This document shows, piece after piece, positions 34,901-42,801 of a stretch of DNA of 64,000 nt (positions are counted from its first letter, which is position 1; each line of letters begins with the position of its first letter). The notes beneath the pieces are model-generated. The model was not told where the DNA came from and did not search any database. It saw only the letters and a list, made by a program, of their open reading frames with translations. The DNA comes from Alentia gelatinosa (taxonomy: Eukaryota; Annelida; Polychaeta; Phyllodocida; Polynoidae), in assembly GCA_950022655.1 (NCBI GenBank), contig OX465582.1, positions 94,130,704 to 94,194,703 on the forward strand, read 5' to 3'. The position numbers were made by a program, and so were the translations under genes.

Positions 34901-36446
34901 CTAGAACGATTTGCACCAGACGATTCGCACTAAGTGTTAGCATTCCTCGATAACAAAATATATCATTACAAAACTTCGCCAGTCTTTCACAGCAGACATT
35001 TTTTTTCAAATTTATTTGAATGGGAGCGGCGCAGAAACAAACTCACTGTCAGTGTCATTGCGGGTTGTTTACCTCGGCCGATTTTGCGATCGCGGGTGTA
35101 ACCGAAAATAGCTTATATTCATATGTTCCCTTTGGAAAATAAAAATATACACTTATAGAGTGTCTTCTCTATGTCGTTAGCTATTTACTGGTCTTTATCT
35201 CGAGTCTCTAATTTTTTTTTTTCTTTTAGAAATTATAACATGAATTGCGGATGCGAGAAGCTAGACAGAGCCTGTCGAACTATCACCAAACTTTAAAATG
35301 AGTTGTGATTAAACACAAGGGAATAAAATCTGGTAGTGCGAATCGTCTGATACCCACGGCTTTTGTTTAATCCATGTCAGAACTTTGTCAATAATTCTTA
35401 ATTGACGTAGGAACTTCGAATAAACAATACAATAGATAGCTAAGCTGTGCGAAAAACAGTTCGTGGGTTTATATTTTGATTCACAATAGGCAATATATGA
35501 TTATTTGTCATTGTTTGTTACGTGGTTCGCCGCGATTGCGAGGGTGTCACCTCCCAAAAACGAAGCGGGGCGTCCAATTTATGAAGCGGGGCGTCCAAAG
35601 CGTACAGTGCATTAAAAAATTAACTAACTATTAAAAAACAATAGCTGTAAGAATATAGGTACCTGAACTTAGGAGTTAAACAAAACTTTAAGAAGCCAAA
35701 TTTTCAGATCAAATACTGGCTCTCCTGTAACAGTTATGTAAATTGAAATACAGTGTTAAAAAAGAAAGAAAAAGATGAAGACCAAGATGAACTGAGAATT
35801 ACATCGACACTATCACAATCGAACACAATCAGTATCACAGGTTCTCTGTATCACAGTCGGATAGTTCAAATTTCAATTTGCCGTTTTCCGATCATGCGAA
35901 GCGAAACATCGTGGTTTATTATTGTTTTGATTTCCAGTGCGAATCGGCTTGTTGACAGTGCGAAACCTCGGGTGCGAATAGCCCGGGCTCCCAGGGCGAA
36001 TCGTCTGATAGTGATACCCGTTCACTACTATCACTACATTTGATTTCGCCTTTTGGTACAGCACGGACAAGTCTGTGCCTAAAGCTTGTATGACGTCTCG
36101 CACAGATACAACCCTGATGTACTTCTAACATCACATGTTCAGATGCGAATGAATGCTAATCTACAATGTCAACCAATGACAACGAAGGTCTAGTCAAAAA
36201 TGCACGTGAAGTTTGTTTACAACTTCAACCACAGATCGATCAGCTGACGAAACTAAAAATTTTACCTTCGACGGCCTTCTTTGCGTTGTCATATTGTTCC
36301 CACAGGTTAACCTTTTGGCCTCTATATGTTGGCGATCTACTCTCGTTTATCCAACCAGCGGATATATTTCTACAATGAGGTATTTGGGAATAATGGAGAC
36401 ATTTTACACATCGATAGAACGAACGCAGGCTCCGGATGGATGCCAT
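14291..36446 (-). CDS. NT5DC2: NT5DC2/3-type 5'-nucleotidase domain-containing protein, 15 coding exons, 538 aa
   Basis: A complete spliced gene of the HAD-superfamily 5'-nucleotidase-domain group (NT5DC2/NT5DC3, related to cytosolic IMP/GMP-specific nucleotidase). Exons in order: 36266-36446, 31159-31334, 30728-30802, 30310-30365, 28297-28387, 26697-26768, 25972-26028, 25319-25379, 22593-22695, 21996-22097, 20659-20743, 19576-19662, 17311-17451, 16208-16272, 14291-14555. Every intron is GT-AG, and the lengths sum to 1617 nt with no frame break. HAD motif I is GFDYDYT (Asp90 nucleophile, Asp92), motif II LITNS near 282-286, and motif [11 protein letters not shown] near 372-380. The chosen ATG has a good context (A at -3, G at +4). 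The first 34 residues hold several Arg/Lys and no acidic residue, so a mitochondrial presequence is possible (inference). The last exon carries [10 protein letters not shown] and FTFYPRR, which favour NT5DC2. NT5DC3 remains the alternative. The substrate of this subfamily is poorly defined; the catalytic residues are present. Confidence 0.9.
15393..15710. repeat. palindromic repeat with ATTATTATATACC ends, intron 14
   Basis: ATTATTATATACCTGT on the left, AGGTATATAATAAT at about 15566 and again at 15697. The interior is rich in GTACGGGG and CCGTACG. Confidence 0.7.
16208..16272 (-). CDS. NT5DC2: NT5DC2 coding exon 14
   Basis: 65 nt, residues 430-450 plus two bases of Arg451: [20 protein letters not shown]. 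Acceptor ttattctag|GTT. A second AG nine bases inside would remove Val-Tyr-Gln in frame; the longer form matches the family. Donor CTCAG|gtaatt. Confidence 0.86.
16751..17263 (-). mobile_element. family G element, 513 bp, in intron 13
   Basis: Terminal inverted repeats AGGCATATTGGACAATT and GAATTGTAGGATGTGCCT. TTAA follows the right end (17264-17267); the left flank is TTAT, one base off. It matches the longer copy at 53195-54073 in reverse, including GGCGCCACTGTG. Confidence 0.8.
17311..17451 (-). CDS. NT5DC2: NT5DC2 coding exon 13
   Basis: 47 codons (383-429), phase 0. It contains [18 protein letters not shown], highly conserved in NT5DC2/3. Acceptor aacacag|GAC, donor CTTCAG|gtcagc. Confidence 0.93.
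17772..18075. mobile_element. MITE family A copy, intron 12
   Basis: Begins CTCACCCTTGG..AACATTGGGAACTC and carries the GAGCTTGATCCCGATCTCGT / GATGGGATACGAGCTCTG inverted pair. Confidence 0.8.
18389..19163. mobile_element. MITE family A copy split by an insertion
   Basis: Left part 18389-18448 and right part 18942-19163 together match the uninterrupted copy at 61053-61345. The right part holds an inverted pair built on CTCGTTTTGGTCAAAGTCGT and its complement. Confidence 0.85.
18449..18935. mobile_element. 487-bp element, CAGGGTTCGTACA termini, TSD TATGCC
   Basis: Inverted ends CAGGGTTCGTAC / GTACGAACCCTG, flanked by TATGCC on both sides (18443-18448, 18936-18941). The right side is rich in TTCCAGGCTTTTCCAGG. 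Non-coding, so mobilised in trans if at all. Confidence 0.88.
19333..19473. repeat. nested hairpin, 25-bp outer and inner arms
   Basis: Outer arms 19333-19357 and 19449-19473 (AAACGTCCTCACTGCAGAC / its near complement). Inner arms 19371-19395 and 19411-19435 (GTCAGTCGTC..CATACTGCCT). CpG-rich. Lies just left of NT5DC2 exon 12. Confidence 0.85.
19576..19662 (-). CDS. NT5DC2: NT5DC2 coding exon 12 (HAD motif IV)
   Basis: 29 codons (354-382), phase 0. It contains [12 protein letters not shown] and [14 protein letters not shown], the metal-binding acidic motif. Acceptor ttgttcag|GGC, donor TAGCC|gtaagt. Confidence 0.93.
20659..20743 (-). CDS. NT5DC2: NT5DC2 coding exon 11
   Basis: 85 nt, residues 325 (split)-353. 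It begins [20 protein letters not shown] and ends QPYEE. The donor is GAGGAA|gtaggt. A GT four bases further in would break the frame with exon 12, so I rejected it. Confidence 0.88.
21100..21190 (+). ncRNA. degenerate hammerhead-ribozyme-like motif, Penelope-type remnant
   Basis: GCCCTGAAGAAGGCCACA then AGGCCGACACTAGTAGGC (21155-21190). The layout fits stem I GCC/GGC, a core close to CTGATGA, stem II GGCC/GGCC, and a GAAA-like box read here as GACA. Two core bases deviate, so it is probably inactive. TATATAAGG lies upstream at about 21113. Confidence 0.4.
21996..22097 (-). CDS. NT5DC2: NT5DC2 coding exon 10
   Basis: 102 nt, residues 291 (split)-324 plus two bases of Arg325. It encodes [19 protein letters not shown] and KPKFF. 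Acceptor tctcattag|GG, donor ATCAAG|gtaaag. Confidence 0.92.
22593..22695 (-). CDS. NT5DC2: NT5DC2 coding exon 9 (HAD motif II)
   Basis: 103 nt, residues 257 (split)-290 plus two bases of Val291. It contains [15 protein letters not shown], the HAD Ser/Thr motif. Acceptor tttgtcag|GA, donor TTCGT|gtatgt. Confidence 0.9.
22849..23211. mobile_element. piggyBac-like MITE (family C), complete
   Basis: Perfect 12-bp inverted ends CCCTTTAAGGAC / GTCCTTAAAGGG, flanks TTTA and TTAA. The right half has a 34-bp tandem array (about 23107-23200) with GATGCCTCCAGGCATC hairpins, the same period as positions 2-97. Confidence 0.75.
23229..24110. mobile_element. 882-bp element with 9-bp target duplication TGTCCTCCC
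   Basis: Starts TAGACTGG, ends CAAGTCTA, flanked by TGTCCTCCC at 23220-23228 and 24111-24119. The right 300 bases match the copy at 55731-56173. The left part carries repeated CTTGCGATCC and palindromic CCCAGTCTCAGACTGGG. A 9-bp duplication suggests a Mutator-like (MULE) or Merlin non-autonomous element (inference). Confidence 0.85.
24419..24434 (+). repeat. poly-G run (16)
   Basis: Other runs of 14-22 G lie at 3874-3891, 6002-6015, 19938-19959, 29831-29847, 34254-34271 and 44547-44563. Confidence 0.95.
24955..25226. repeat. hairpin followed by a short MITE with GGGTAGGATAAAAT ends
   Basis: AATTTCATATGATTGTTTAT at about 24955 pairs with ATAAACAGTTATATGAAATT. Then ATTTTATCCTTCCCC (about 25086) and GGGTAGGATAAAAT (end 25226) bound a 140-bp unit containing CCATGTTAAGTCTATGG. 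Related to 60258-60803. Confidence 0.75.
25319..25379 (-). CDS. NT5DC2: NT5DC2 coding exon 8
   Basis: 61 nt, residues 237-256 plus one base of Gly257. It encodes [20 protein letters not shown]. Acceptor tgttacag|TCT, donor TATCG|gtacgt. The downstream intron (22696-25318) holds a piggyBac-like MITE and a 9-bp-TSD element. Confidence 0.86.
25972..26028 (-). CDS. NT5DC2: NT5DC2 coding exon 7
   Basis: 19 codons (218-236), phase 0, encoding [19 protein letters not shown]. Acceptor ctcttgcag|TAT, donor GAGG|gtatgt. Confidence 0.88.
26093..26450. repeat. palindromic repeat with ATTATTACATACC ends, intron 6-7 region
   Basis: ATTATTACATACC near 26102 and GGTATGTAATAATAAG near 26283. It contains GGGGTGCAGTATAAATAATG, shared with 19200-19235. 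Confidence 0.65.
26697..26768 (-). CDS. NT5DC2: NT5DC2 coding exon 6
   Basis: 24 codons (194-217), phase 0. Acceptor tctgaccag|GGG, donor TAGAA|gtaagt. It encodes [20 protein letters not shown], part of the helical cap region. Confidence 0.9.
26902..27237 (-). mobile_element. Penelope-like remnant with hammerhead-like end
   Basis: Minus-strand 26954-26916 reads GCCCTGATGAAGGCC, then ATACGCCTTGGCTGAAAG and TAGGC: an intact CTGATGA box, a GAAA box and flanking GCC/GGC. The 111-codon ORF through it ends inside the motif; I do not recognise a protein domain and treat it as non-coding or decayed. Confidence 0.4.
27499..27665. mobile_element. Tigger/pogo-like MITE, 167 bp, TA target duplication
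   Basis: TA|CAGTAAAACCCTGCTTAA ... GAAGCGGGGTTTCACTG|TA. CAGT termini with TA duplication fit the pogo/Tigger branch of Tc1/mariner. Internal copies of TAAGCGGGG-like motifs and an 11-C run. Confidence 0.85.
28010..28190 (-). mobile_element. tRNA-derived SINE
   Basis: On the minus strand, GGTCAGTCGTTAGGGCACTG and GGGTTCGAGTCTC are A- and B-box-like with tRNA spacing. The predicted acceptor stem does not close, so it is a SINE head rather than a tRNA gene. In intron 5. Confidence 0.6.
28297..28387 (-). CDS. NT5DC2: NT5DC2 coding exon 5
   Basis: 91 nt, residues 163 (split)-193. Acceptor ctttgcag|GGG, donor TACG|gtaagt. It encodes [15 protein letters not shown] and DNMSSFYGT. Confidence 0.9.
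29265..29439. mobile_element. MITE family F, 175 bp
   Basis: GGGGCCATCCATAAAGTA and TACTTTATGAATGGCTCCC, flanked by CAT/ATG. Interior has C(15) then a (CA)n run at about 29314-29346. Confidence 0.8.
29489..30197. mobile_element. Harbinger-like non-autonomous element, TTA target duplication
   Basis: About 29-bp inverted ends (AGGCCGTGCTCCATTACACC at the left, its near complement at the right) flanked by TTA at 29486-29488 and 30198-30200. A third copy of the terminal motif lies inside near 29668-29710. 3-bp TWA duplications are typical of PIF/Harbinger. Confidence 0.7.
30310..30365 (-). CDS. NT5DC2: NT5DC2 coding exon 4
   Basis: 56 nt encoding [18 protein letters not shown] plus two bases of Arg163. 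Acceptor gttctcag|GG, donor TTCAG|gtatgt. LKIDAFH..Q.GT is conserved in NT5DC2/3. Confidence 0.9.
30728..30802 (-). CDS. NT5DC2: NT5DC2 coding exon 3
   Basis: 25 codons (120-144), phase 0 on both sides. Acceptor ttgttttcag|TAT, donor GAAAG|gtatgc. It encodes [18 protein letters not shown], a conserved block of the family. Confidence 0.9.
31159..31334 (-). CDS. NT5DC2: NT5DC2 coding exon 2 (HAD motif I)
   Basis: Residues 61 (split)-119. Acceptor tatcctcag|GT, donor CAAT|gtaagt. It carries [19 protein letters not shown] followed by YDYTL, i.e. the DxDxT nucleophile motif of HAD phosphatases. The phase matches exon 1. Confidence 0.92.
31654..31847. mobile_element. Tigger/pogo-like MITE, 194 bp, TA target duplication
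   Basis: TA|CCGTAAAACCCCGCCTAA ... GAAGCGGGGTTTTACTG|TA, in intron 1. Confidence 0.85.
31848..34833. other. intron 1 sequence, nothing further recognised
   Basis: AT-rich. Contains an 18-G run (34254-34271) and a weak SINE-like patch near 32265-32330. No ORF with coding character. Confidence 0.45.
34834..36020. repeat. inverted clusters of the motif AGTGCGAATCG, ~1.19 kb apart
   Basis: Left cluster 34834-34932 has at least four CGATTCGCACT-type units. The right cluster 35935-36020 has the same motif inverted, and a single copy is at 35334-35350. The arms end in GACGATTCGCAC and GTGCGAATCGTC, so this may be an element with repeat-rich inverted termini. Confidence 0.7.
36266..36446 (-). CDS. 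NT5DC2: NT5DC2 coding exon 1 (N-terminus)
   Basis: Encodes residues 1-60 plus the first base of Gly61. It begins [12 protein letters not shown] and ends at a donor GAAG|gtaaaa. It contains [11 protein letters not shown], which resembles the start of the conserved region in this family. An in-frame ATG at 36518 could add 24 residues; I preferred 36446 for its better initiation context. Intron 1 is about 4.9 kb. Confidence 0.75.
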
Positions 36447-36700
36447 CTTCTTCTGAAGGTCAAGGCTGAAATTCCACAACAGCGCCGCCTGGAGGATTAG
36501 TACGCCTAGTGTTCTCAACCGCCGATAGGAGGATTGTCACACTGCGCCGCTCCAGCTGCTTCGCCTTTGATTACTCGAGCGATGCAGTGACGGCGATTGT
36601 CATCAGCTACGCTGGTTCCCCGGGTAGCCGCTAGAGGGCACGGCGGAATATACAACCACAGATTTACTCTGTGATACAACGTGCACAGGCAGATAGCCCA
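36447..36700 (-). promoter_or_regulatory. putative 5'UTR/promoter region of the NT5DC2 gene
   Basis: The 250 bases upstream of the start codon are visibly richer in G+C and CpG than the flanks, as expected of a CpG-rich housekeeping promoter. No TATA box was recognised. Transcript data would be needed to place the start site. Confidence 0.35.
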
Positions 36701-37332
36701 GCCAAGTAATAAACCACCGATCTCAACTATCATGCTAATTTGAGAAAAATAGTCAATTATTGTAACTGTGATGTTGTGACACATACGTACTATCATCAAT
36801 CGCCTGTAGTTTTACAGGTCAGTATCGCCTTGCGGCGCTCGGCCAACCCAAATAATTTTATTTCTTTTAGATTTAATTTCTTTATTGGGTCAATAAGTAA
36901 TACACACGTTTCACCAGTTCACTTGCTTTGGCATTTAAACCCAACACAGTGGCAGAAGGCCTCAGCCTGATTATGAGGCTGGTTTTAATGGCCAAGCCAT
37001 AAAATTCCGAGCTTAGATATTTAACATGTTTTTTGCAGAAAAATAGAAAATAAAAATAAATATCCTAGCTTTAAAGGCATATTCTACAATTCACAGTGGC
37101 GCCACCTAGTGATTTTCACATACTGACGATTATCTATCAAGACAGTACCTCTGACTTATTAGGTCACTAAATGAGTGATTTGTAATGTATTATCGGGTTT
37201 GACCTAACCGAATAGGTGAATTAGACCAATTTACATTTAAATTATTTACATAGGAAATGTACTGAAAAATAAAAGGGCTAATTTTTCTCCTTTTTTTTTT
37301 TCAATTTTCTCAAAATTAAGGATGGTACCTCA

Positions 37333-38445
37333 GACCACTCTAAGGCAAAAACTTGTTTCTCATCACCGCGCGCATCAGCAAAAACGTTTTTAGAAGATTT
37401 TCTATTTTTAGATAAGATGAACCTTGATAGAAATCATGAAAGGTATGAGTATTTGGTATCAAATTAAAGCTCCTGATGTGGTTGGCAAAAGTGACACATC
37501 AAGTGTAACCAATTATGTGCATCTAGGTAGAGTAGGTCCCCGCGTAAGTGGACACCCTCCGTTCTTGCCCAAAGTGTCTGCTTACGTGGGGGTGTCTGCT
37601 TACATGCAGTTTTCAGTCTGTCGATGGTTAGGCTATAAAGAGGAAACCTATGAAAGTCTAGGACCAGAGCTTGTATCCAGTCAGGTTTGAAACGTGTAGT
37701 AATTGACAAGGCAAAGCCATGTGGATTGTATAGCGATTCAAATGAGATGGGATTGAGCTCTGACCCTAAACTTGAATAAGTTTCTGAAATTATCTCACCC
37801 TTCACATTGACTAATGGGCTAACATTTGTGACATAACCCCCCATTGAGTATTTTTTCTAAATATTCAATGGGCATTGGATGCAAGTTCTTAATGTTAGGT
37901 CTATGAGGAAAGAATATCAGGGGGTGAGATGAACTGAACTAAAACCACACAGACAGCCCACAGATGCCTACCTGACACCTACAGTAGCCCATGCAAGCTG
38001 GTAGACTGCATGGTGTTGAGTTAATTAGACACCAGGCAATACACACGATAAACTAAGAATCAAGATAATCTGGAGTGTTGTCCCCACACCACCCAGGCAT
38101 TTTTGAGAAGGCATCCCTCTGAAGTGACCACTTACACAGAGTTAAATGGATTTTGTACCGAAATAACTGACTGTTAATGCAGGGTGTCCACTTACATGCG
38201 GTGGCTGCTTACACAGGGTTATAATAAACATCTAATATAGAGACAATTACATACAGTGAAATGAGTGAGATATTAGGAACTTACAGTGAGAATGCATTAT
38301 GTGACCTAAATAAATTTGTCTTAAGTCCATATTATGACAGTTCAAAAGCCATCTCTGATCCAGCAAAAAAAAAGAAGAAAAAGCGCCCTCATCATATTTT
38401 TCATGGCTTGGTGATGAGAAACAAGTTTTCTTTTTGAGTGGCCTA
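37333..38445 (-). mobile_element. family H element carrying nested Tigger-like and family A repeats
   Basis: Ends AACTTGTTTCTCATCACC (left) and GGTGATGAGAAACAAGTT (right) match 845-1215 inverted. The interior is split by a TAAGTGGACACCC-type repeat (37534-37610 and about 38080-38222) that itself encloses a family A copy (about 37630-37930). Confidence 0.7.
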
Positions 38446-38530
38446 ACCTATGATTCTTTAAAACCTAGCTACGTAGTACTACTGTTCTTATTATTAAGTA
38501 TATTCTATGAAAGTTTGGAGAAAAAATGAC

Positions 38531-38679
38531 TGTCATATTATTGTTTTATGTTGTGAGACCTAAAAGCTATGTTGTGAAACCGAAACTAGGGGAATACACA
38601 CTCTGCATTCTACAGCATCATGGTGTCTGTCTTCTTCCTTCCTCATTCCCACAAATAAGACAAAATACAGCACTCAACA
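38531..38679 (+). repeat. candidate 5' LTR, ~149 bp
   Basis: Begins TGTCATAT, ends CACTCAACA right before the primer-binding site. The left boundary is uncertain (TG at 38549 or 38571 also possible). Only an 11-base match (GACTGTCATAT) recurs near 42938. Confidence 0.35.
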
Positions 38680-38692
38680 TGGTGTCAGAAGT
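38680..38692 (+). promoter_or_regulatory. primer-binding site, tRNA-Leu type
   Basis: TGGTGTCAGAAGT is complementary to the CCA-bearing 3' end typical of animal tRNA-Leu, and sits directly after a CA-ending LTR candidate, 200 bases before gag. Confidence 0.7.
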
Positions 38693-38892
38693 AAAACTTA
38701 TGGACAAGAGGGAGGAGAAGTATTTGGGGATCTGTCAGCTAAGTGAAACTACAGTATCATTTGACTGTGTTGTCAATGTCAAACTGAACTAAACATTCTA
38801 AGCCTGTAGTATTGCTATAGTCTATATCAAGTGCTGCTGGTCATACTCATAGTCAAATGTATGATATCCTGTCATCAGCCAGTTAGTTCAAG

Positions 38893-39351
38893 ATGCCTAA
38901 ATACGAAACACCAAAATCATTTACATTTGACAAGCCAACAGCCTGGCCTGAGTGGAAACAGAGATATGAGAGGTTTAGAAAAATAGAGAAAATAGACAAA
39001 GAAGATGGGGACCTCCAGGTTGACTCTTTGATTTATTGCATGGGTCCTGAAGCTGAGAACATTTTTAAGTCATTCCAGTTTGATGCTAGACCAGCCGCTA
39101 CGCAAGATGTGCCAAACCCTGTGTACCCGAAAGAGGACTATGACACTGTTATTAAGAAATTTGATGCATATTTTGTGCCTAAGCGAAACACGATTCATGA
39201 ACGCACAAAATTCTACCAGCGTACCCAGCAGGCTGGTGAGTCAACAGAAGTGTTTGTGCGAAATCTACGTGAGATGTCGGCATACTGTGACTTTGGTGAG
39301 AAACAGGATGAACACATCCGTGACCGACTCATCAGTGGTATGCTGAACTGA
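38893..39351 (+). pseudogene. Ty3/gypsy gag, capsid-like part
   Basis: 152 codons from ATG to a TGA at 39349-39351. It opens with FDKPTAWPEWKQRYERFR and contains YDTVIKKFDAYFVPKRN, ERTKFYQRTQQAGE and EHIRDRLISGML: the arrangement of retrotransposon gag (capsid) proteins. The next segment continues in the same frame right after the stop, so the TGA interrupts one polyprotein. Gag would package the element RNA; here it is broken. Confidence 0.85.
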
Positions 39352-39354
39352 GAA

Positions 39355-40302
39355 ATGTCAGAAAAGCTTCAACTGGAACAAGACGATCTGTCACTCACCA
39401 CCGCAGTCACTCGAGCACGCCACTCAGAGCTGGTGAAAAGTCAAAACACGCCAGCCGCAGATGTTTGCTTCATCAAGAAGGATGCTAGTCAAGGTAGACA
39501 CCACCACAAGTCGGGCAAGCAGTCATTTAAACGCCATGAAAAGTCAAGTCAAGGTCAAGCTTCAAAACAGTCAGACTTGAAGCCTAAATGTGGTCAGTGT
39601 GGCTACATCCATAGATCATCAAACAAAGACTTATGTCCTGCCATCGGTAAAACTTGTCAAAATTGCAAGAGAGTCGGACACTTTGCCTCAGTCTGTAGAA
39701 GCAAAGTACAGGAAGTCAGCGAGACAGCAAGTGCGTATAGTCGTGATCTATTTTTCGGTGCTGTCACTTGTGACGACGGCGACCCAGTGTGGAAAGTCAG
39801 CCTAGACATAGTTGGTGATAATTGGGTTACCTTCAAGATTGACTCTGGGGCAGATGTGTCGGTTATGTCTTACACTGATTATCTGCGCCTGAAGCCAAGG
39901 CCCAAGCTGAAGGATGTCACTACAAATCTGTCCAGTCCAGGTGGTCCGTTAGACTGTAAAGGGCAGTTCATCGCCACAACCAAGTTCAAGGGTACAAAAT
40001 ACAATTTTCGTATCCTATTCATCGAAAATGATGTCGAGTGTCTCCTCGGTCGTGGAGTCGCTACGCGGATGGGACTCATCACGCACATTGACTCAGTTGA
40101 AAGCATCGGTCGACTGAAGACAGATCCAGTCAGGATTCTGCTTCATGAGGGTGCCGAACCGGTCGCACTTACTGTCGCTCGTAGGATACCATTTCCTCTG
40201 ATGGGCAAGGTAAAGGAGGAGCTTGATCGTTTTGTCAAGTCCGGTGTCATTTGGGAAATCACCAAGCCAACCTGTGTGGTGCCCCGATGGTGCCAATCCT
40301 GA
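39355..40302 (+). pseudogene. Ty3/gypsy nucleocapsid and aspartic protease
   Basis: 315 codons, same frame as the capsid part. A basic stretch leads to a canonical zinc knuckle CQNCKRVGHFASVC (CX2CX4HX4C), preceded by a variant CGQCGYIHRSSNKDLC. Then the protease active site FKIDSGADVSVM and the ILFIENDVECLLGRG flap/strand region. The end (VKEELDRFVKSGVIWEITKP) is the usual lead-in to the RT, but the frame is lost near 40270. Confidence 0.9.
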
Positions 40303-41681
40303 AGAAGACGGGAAAAGTCAGGTTGTGTGTGGACCTTAAAAAGTTGAACGCAAATGTCAGACGCGAGAGATTCGTCCTACCGACCCTAGATGACCTGACG
40401 TCAAGACTCACAGGAGCAACAATGTTCTCATCCCTGGATGCTGCCAGTGGTTTCTACCAGATTCAACTTAATGACGAAAGTCAAGAACTGACAACTTTCA
40501 TCACACCCTTCGGCAGATACTGCTTCCGTCGCCTGCCATTTGGTATTTCCTCAGCACCCGAGATCTTCATGAGGAAGATGCTTGAAGTACTGGACGGTCT
40601 TCCTGGTATCTTCGTCTACATGGACAACATCTTGGTGTATGGGAAGGATGCTAAAGAACATGATGATAGACTTGCATCAGTCTTGGAAAGACTGAAGCAT
40701 ATGGGCTTGAAACTCAACAAGGAGAAATGTTCATTCCGACAGACGGAACTTAAGTTCCTCGGACATCATATCTCTAAAGATGGTATTTCCACAGACAATG
40801 ACAAGGTCGCCGCTATTCAGAACATGCCCGCTCCAACATCTGTTACCCAACTTCGACAGATATTAGGCATGGTTCACTACCTTGGGTCATATGTTCCCGA
40901 GCTTCATGTGATCACAAGACCACTAAATGACCTGCTGAAGTCAGACAGTGTATGGTGTTGGGATAAGCCCCAACAGCAGGCCTTCGAAGAGATAAAGACT
41001 CGCATCTCATCAACGCCAATACTAGCCTACTATGATGTCACCAAACCAACATTTGTGAGTGCTGACGCTAGTTCATACGGACTAGGAGGTGTCCTTCTAC
41101 AGGAACAGAATCAACAGATGAGGCCTATCGCTTACTGTTCAAGGACATTGACATCAGCCGAAAAGCGATACGCTCAAATCGAAAAGGAGTGCCTTGCAAG
41201 TGTCTGGGCTTGTGAGAAGTTTGACCGTTATCTGTGTGGCTTGGAAAGCTTCCGTATATTTACCGATCACAAGCCACTAGTTCCCCTTATCAATGATAAG
41301 GACTTGGACAATGTCCCACTCCGATGCCAACGTCTTCTCATGAGACTTATGAGATACAACGCCACCGCTAAACATGTACCAGGGAAGGAAATGTATGTGT
41401 CTGATGCTTTGTCCCGCAGTCCAGTCAGTCATGATAGAAGTAGAACTGCAGCTGATGTCGACCTGCATGTACAAGCCGTCGAGAGCACCTTTCCTGCCTC
41501 TTCAGAGAAGAAATGTGACTTAAAGCGAGCCACCCAAGAGGATCCAGTCCTGAGGGCTGCTGCCATGTACACCCTGACAGGGTGGCCTAGATACATCAAG
41601 GATGTACCTGACAACCTCACTCCCACCGAAGCCTCCTATCCGTTGTCGATGGACTGTTGGTTTACTGCAGCAGGATTGTAG
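40251..41681 (+). pseudogene. Ty3/gypsy reverse transcriptase and RNase H
   Basis: 476-codon open stretch. RT blocks: VRLCVDLKKLNANV, MFSSLDAASGFYQIQL, FRRLPFGISSAPEIF and FVYMDNILVYG. The last should be YxDD; here codon 40626-40628 makes it YMDN, expected to abolish catalysis. LKFLGHHIS follows, then RNase H (FVSADASSYGLGGVLLQ, QIEKECLASVWA, FTDHKPL). The stretch leaves frame near 41660, before the integrase zinc finger. Neighbours place it in the standard Ty3 order. Confidence 0.92.
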
Positions 41682-42801
41682 TGCCTGAGTCTATGAGGGC
41701 AGAAATCCTGGAACGTATTCACGAAGGACATCAGGGCATTACTAAGTGCCTTGAGAGAGCCCGGTTAGGTGTATGGTGGCCTGGCCAAACTGCATCATTG
41801 TCAACTGCCAACATTGCAATGAAAGGAGACCAACTCAGAGGCGTGAGCCTCTAATGACTACTCCACTTCCACAGGGACCCTGGCAACGAGTTGCCATGGA
41901 CTTATGTCAGTTTAAAGGCAAGGACTTCATAGTCATTGTTGATTACTACTCTCGGTGGATCGAAGTTCTTAGCCTGGGTTCAACCACTAGCCGAGCAGTT
42001 GTCAGTCGTGTCAAGGACTGTTTTGCTCGATTTGGGATTCCAAAAGAAGTGGTCAGCGACAATGGTCCTCAGTTTGTTGCCTCAACTTTTAAGGACTTTG
42101 CCGAACAGTACAACTTCAGCCATGTCACTGTTAGTCCCCACCTGCCATATGCCAATGGGGAAGCTGAACGTGCTGTTCAGACAGCAAAGCACCTGTTGGA
42201 CCAGCCAGATCCATGGTTAGCTCTGCTCACGTACCGTGATAAACCAATTGCTGCAACTGGGTGTAGTCCATCACAGTTGATGATGGGACGCTATCTCAGG
42301 ACAACTCTTCCAGTATTGCCATCAACACTAGAACCAAGATGGCCTGAACGAGAGACTGTTCTTGAGAAGGATCAAGCTGTAAAAGCAGCTTATGCCAAGA
42401 ACTACGATGATCACCATGGTGTGAAAGCATTACCACCCTTGCCAATAGGCCAGAAGGTCACCATCAAGACGGACAATGAAAAGGGTTGGTCACAGCATGG
42501 TACCGTGAAAACAGCAGCTGACACGCCACGATCGTACATCGTGCAGACACCTTCTGGTGTGAAACGCAGGAACCGTCGCCATCTGCAGCCTGCACCTGCA
42601 ATGCCTATACCTGATATGAAATCTCAAGATATTCTCCGGGAACCAGAACCTGTCCCTGATGCTTCAGTGACTGAGCCCGTTCCTGAAACACCCCCAGAGA
42701 ATACTCCAGAGACTGCCAAATTACAGGCCCCGACACCTGTAAAACTGAGACAGTCTACAAGAGTTTCATGCAAACCAAAAAGGCTTATTGAAAATTGCTG
42801 A
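41657..42801 (+). pseudogene. Ty3/gypsy integrase (frame-broken)
   Basis: The N-terminal zinc-finger half (IHEGHQGITKCLERARLGVW) lies in one frame from 41657, and its CQHC half in another from about 41773. The catalytic core follows: AMDLCQFKG, VSDNGPQFVA and NGEAERAVQTAK give the D, D, E residues. After it come a PSQLMMGRYLRT block and a GPY-like C-terminal part (RSYIVQTPSGVKRRNRRHL), with a Pro/Glu-rich tail to the TGA at 42799. No chromodomain was seen. Confidence 0.9.
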
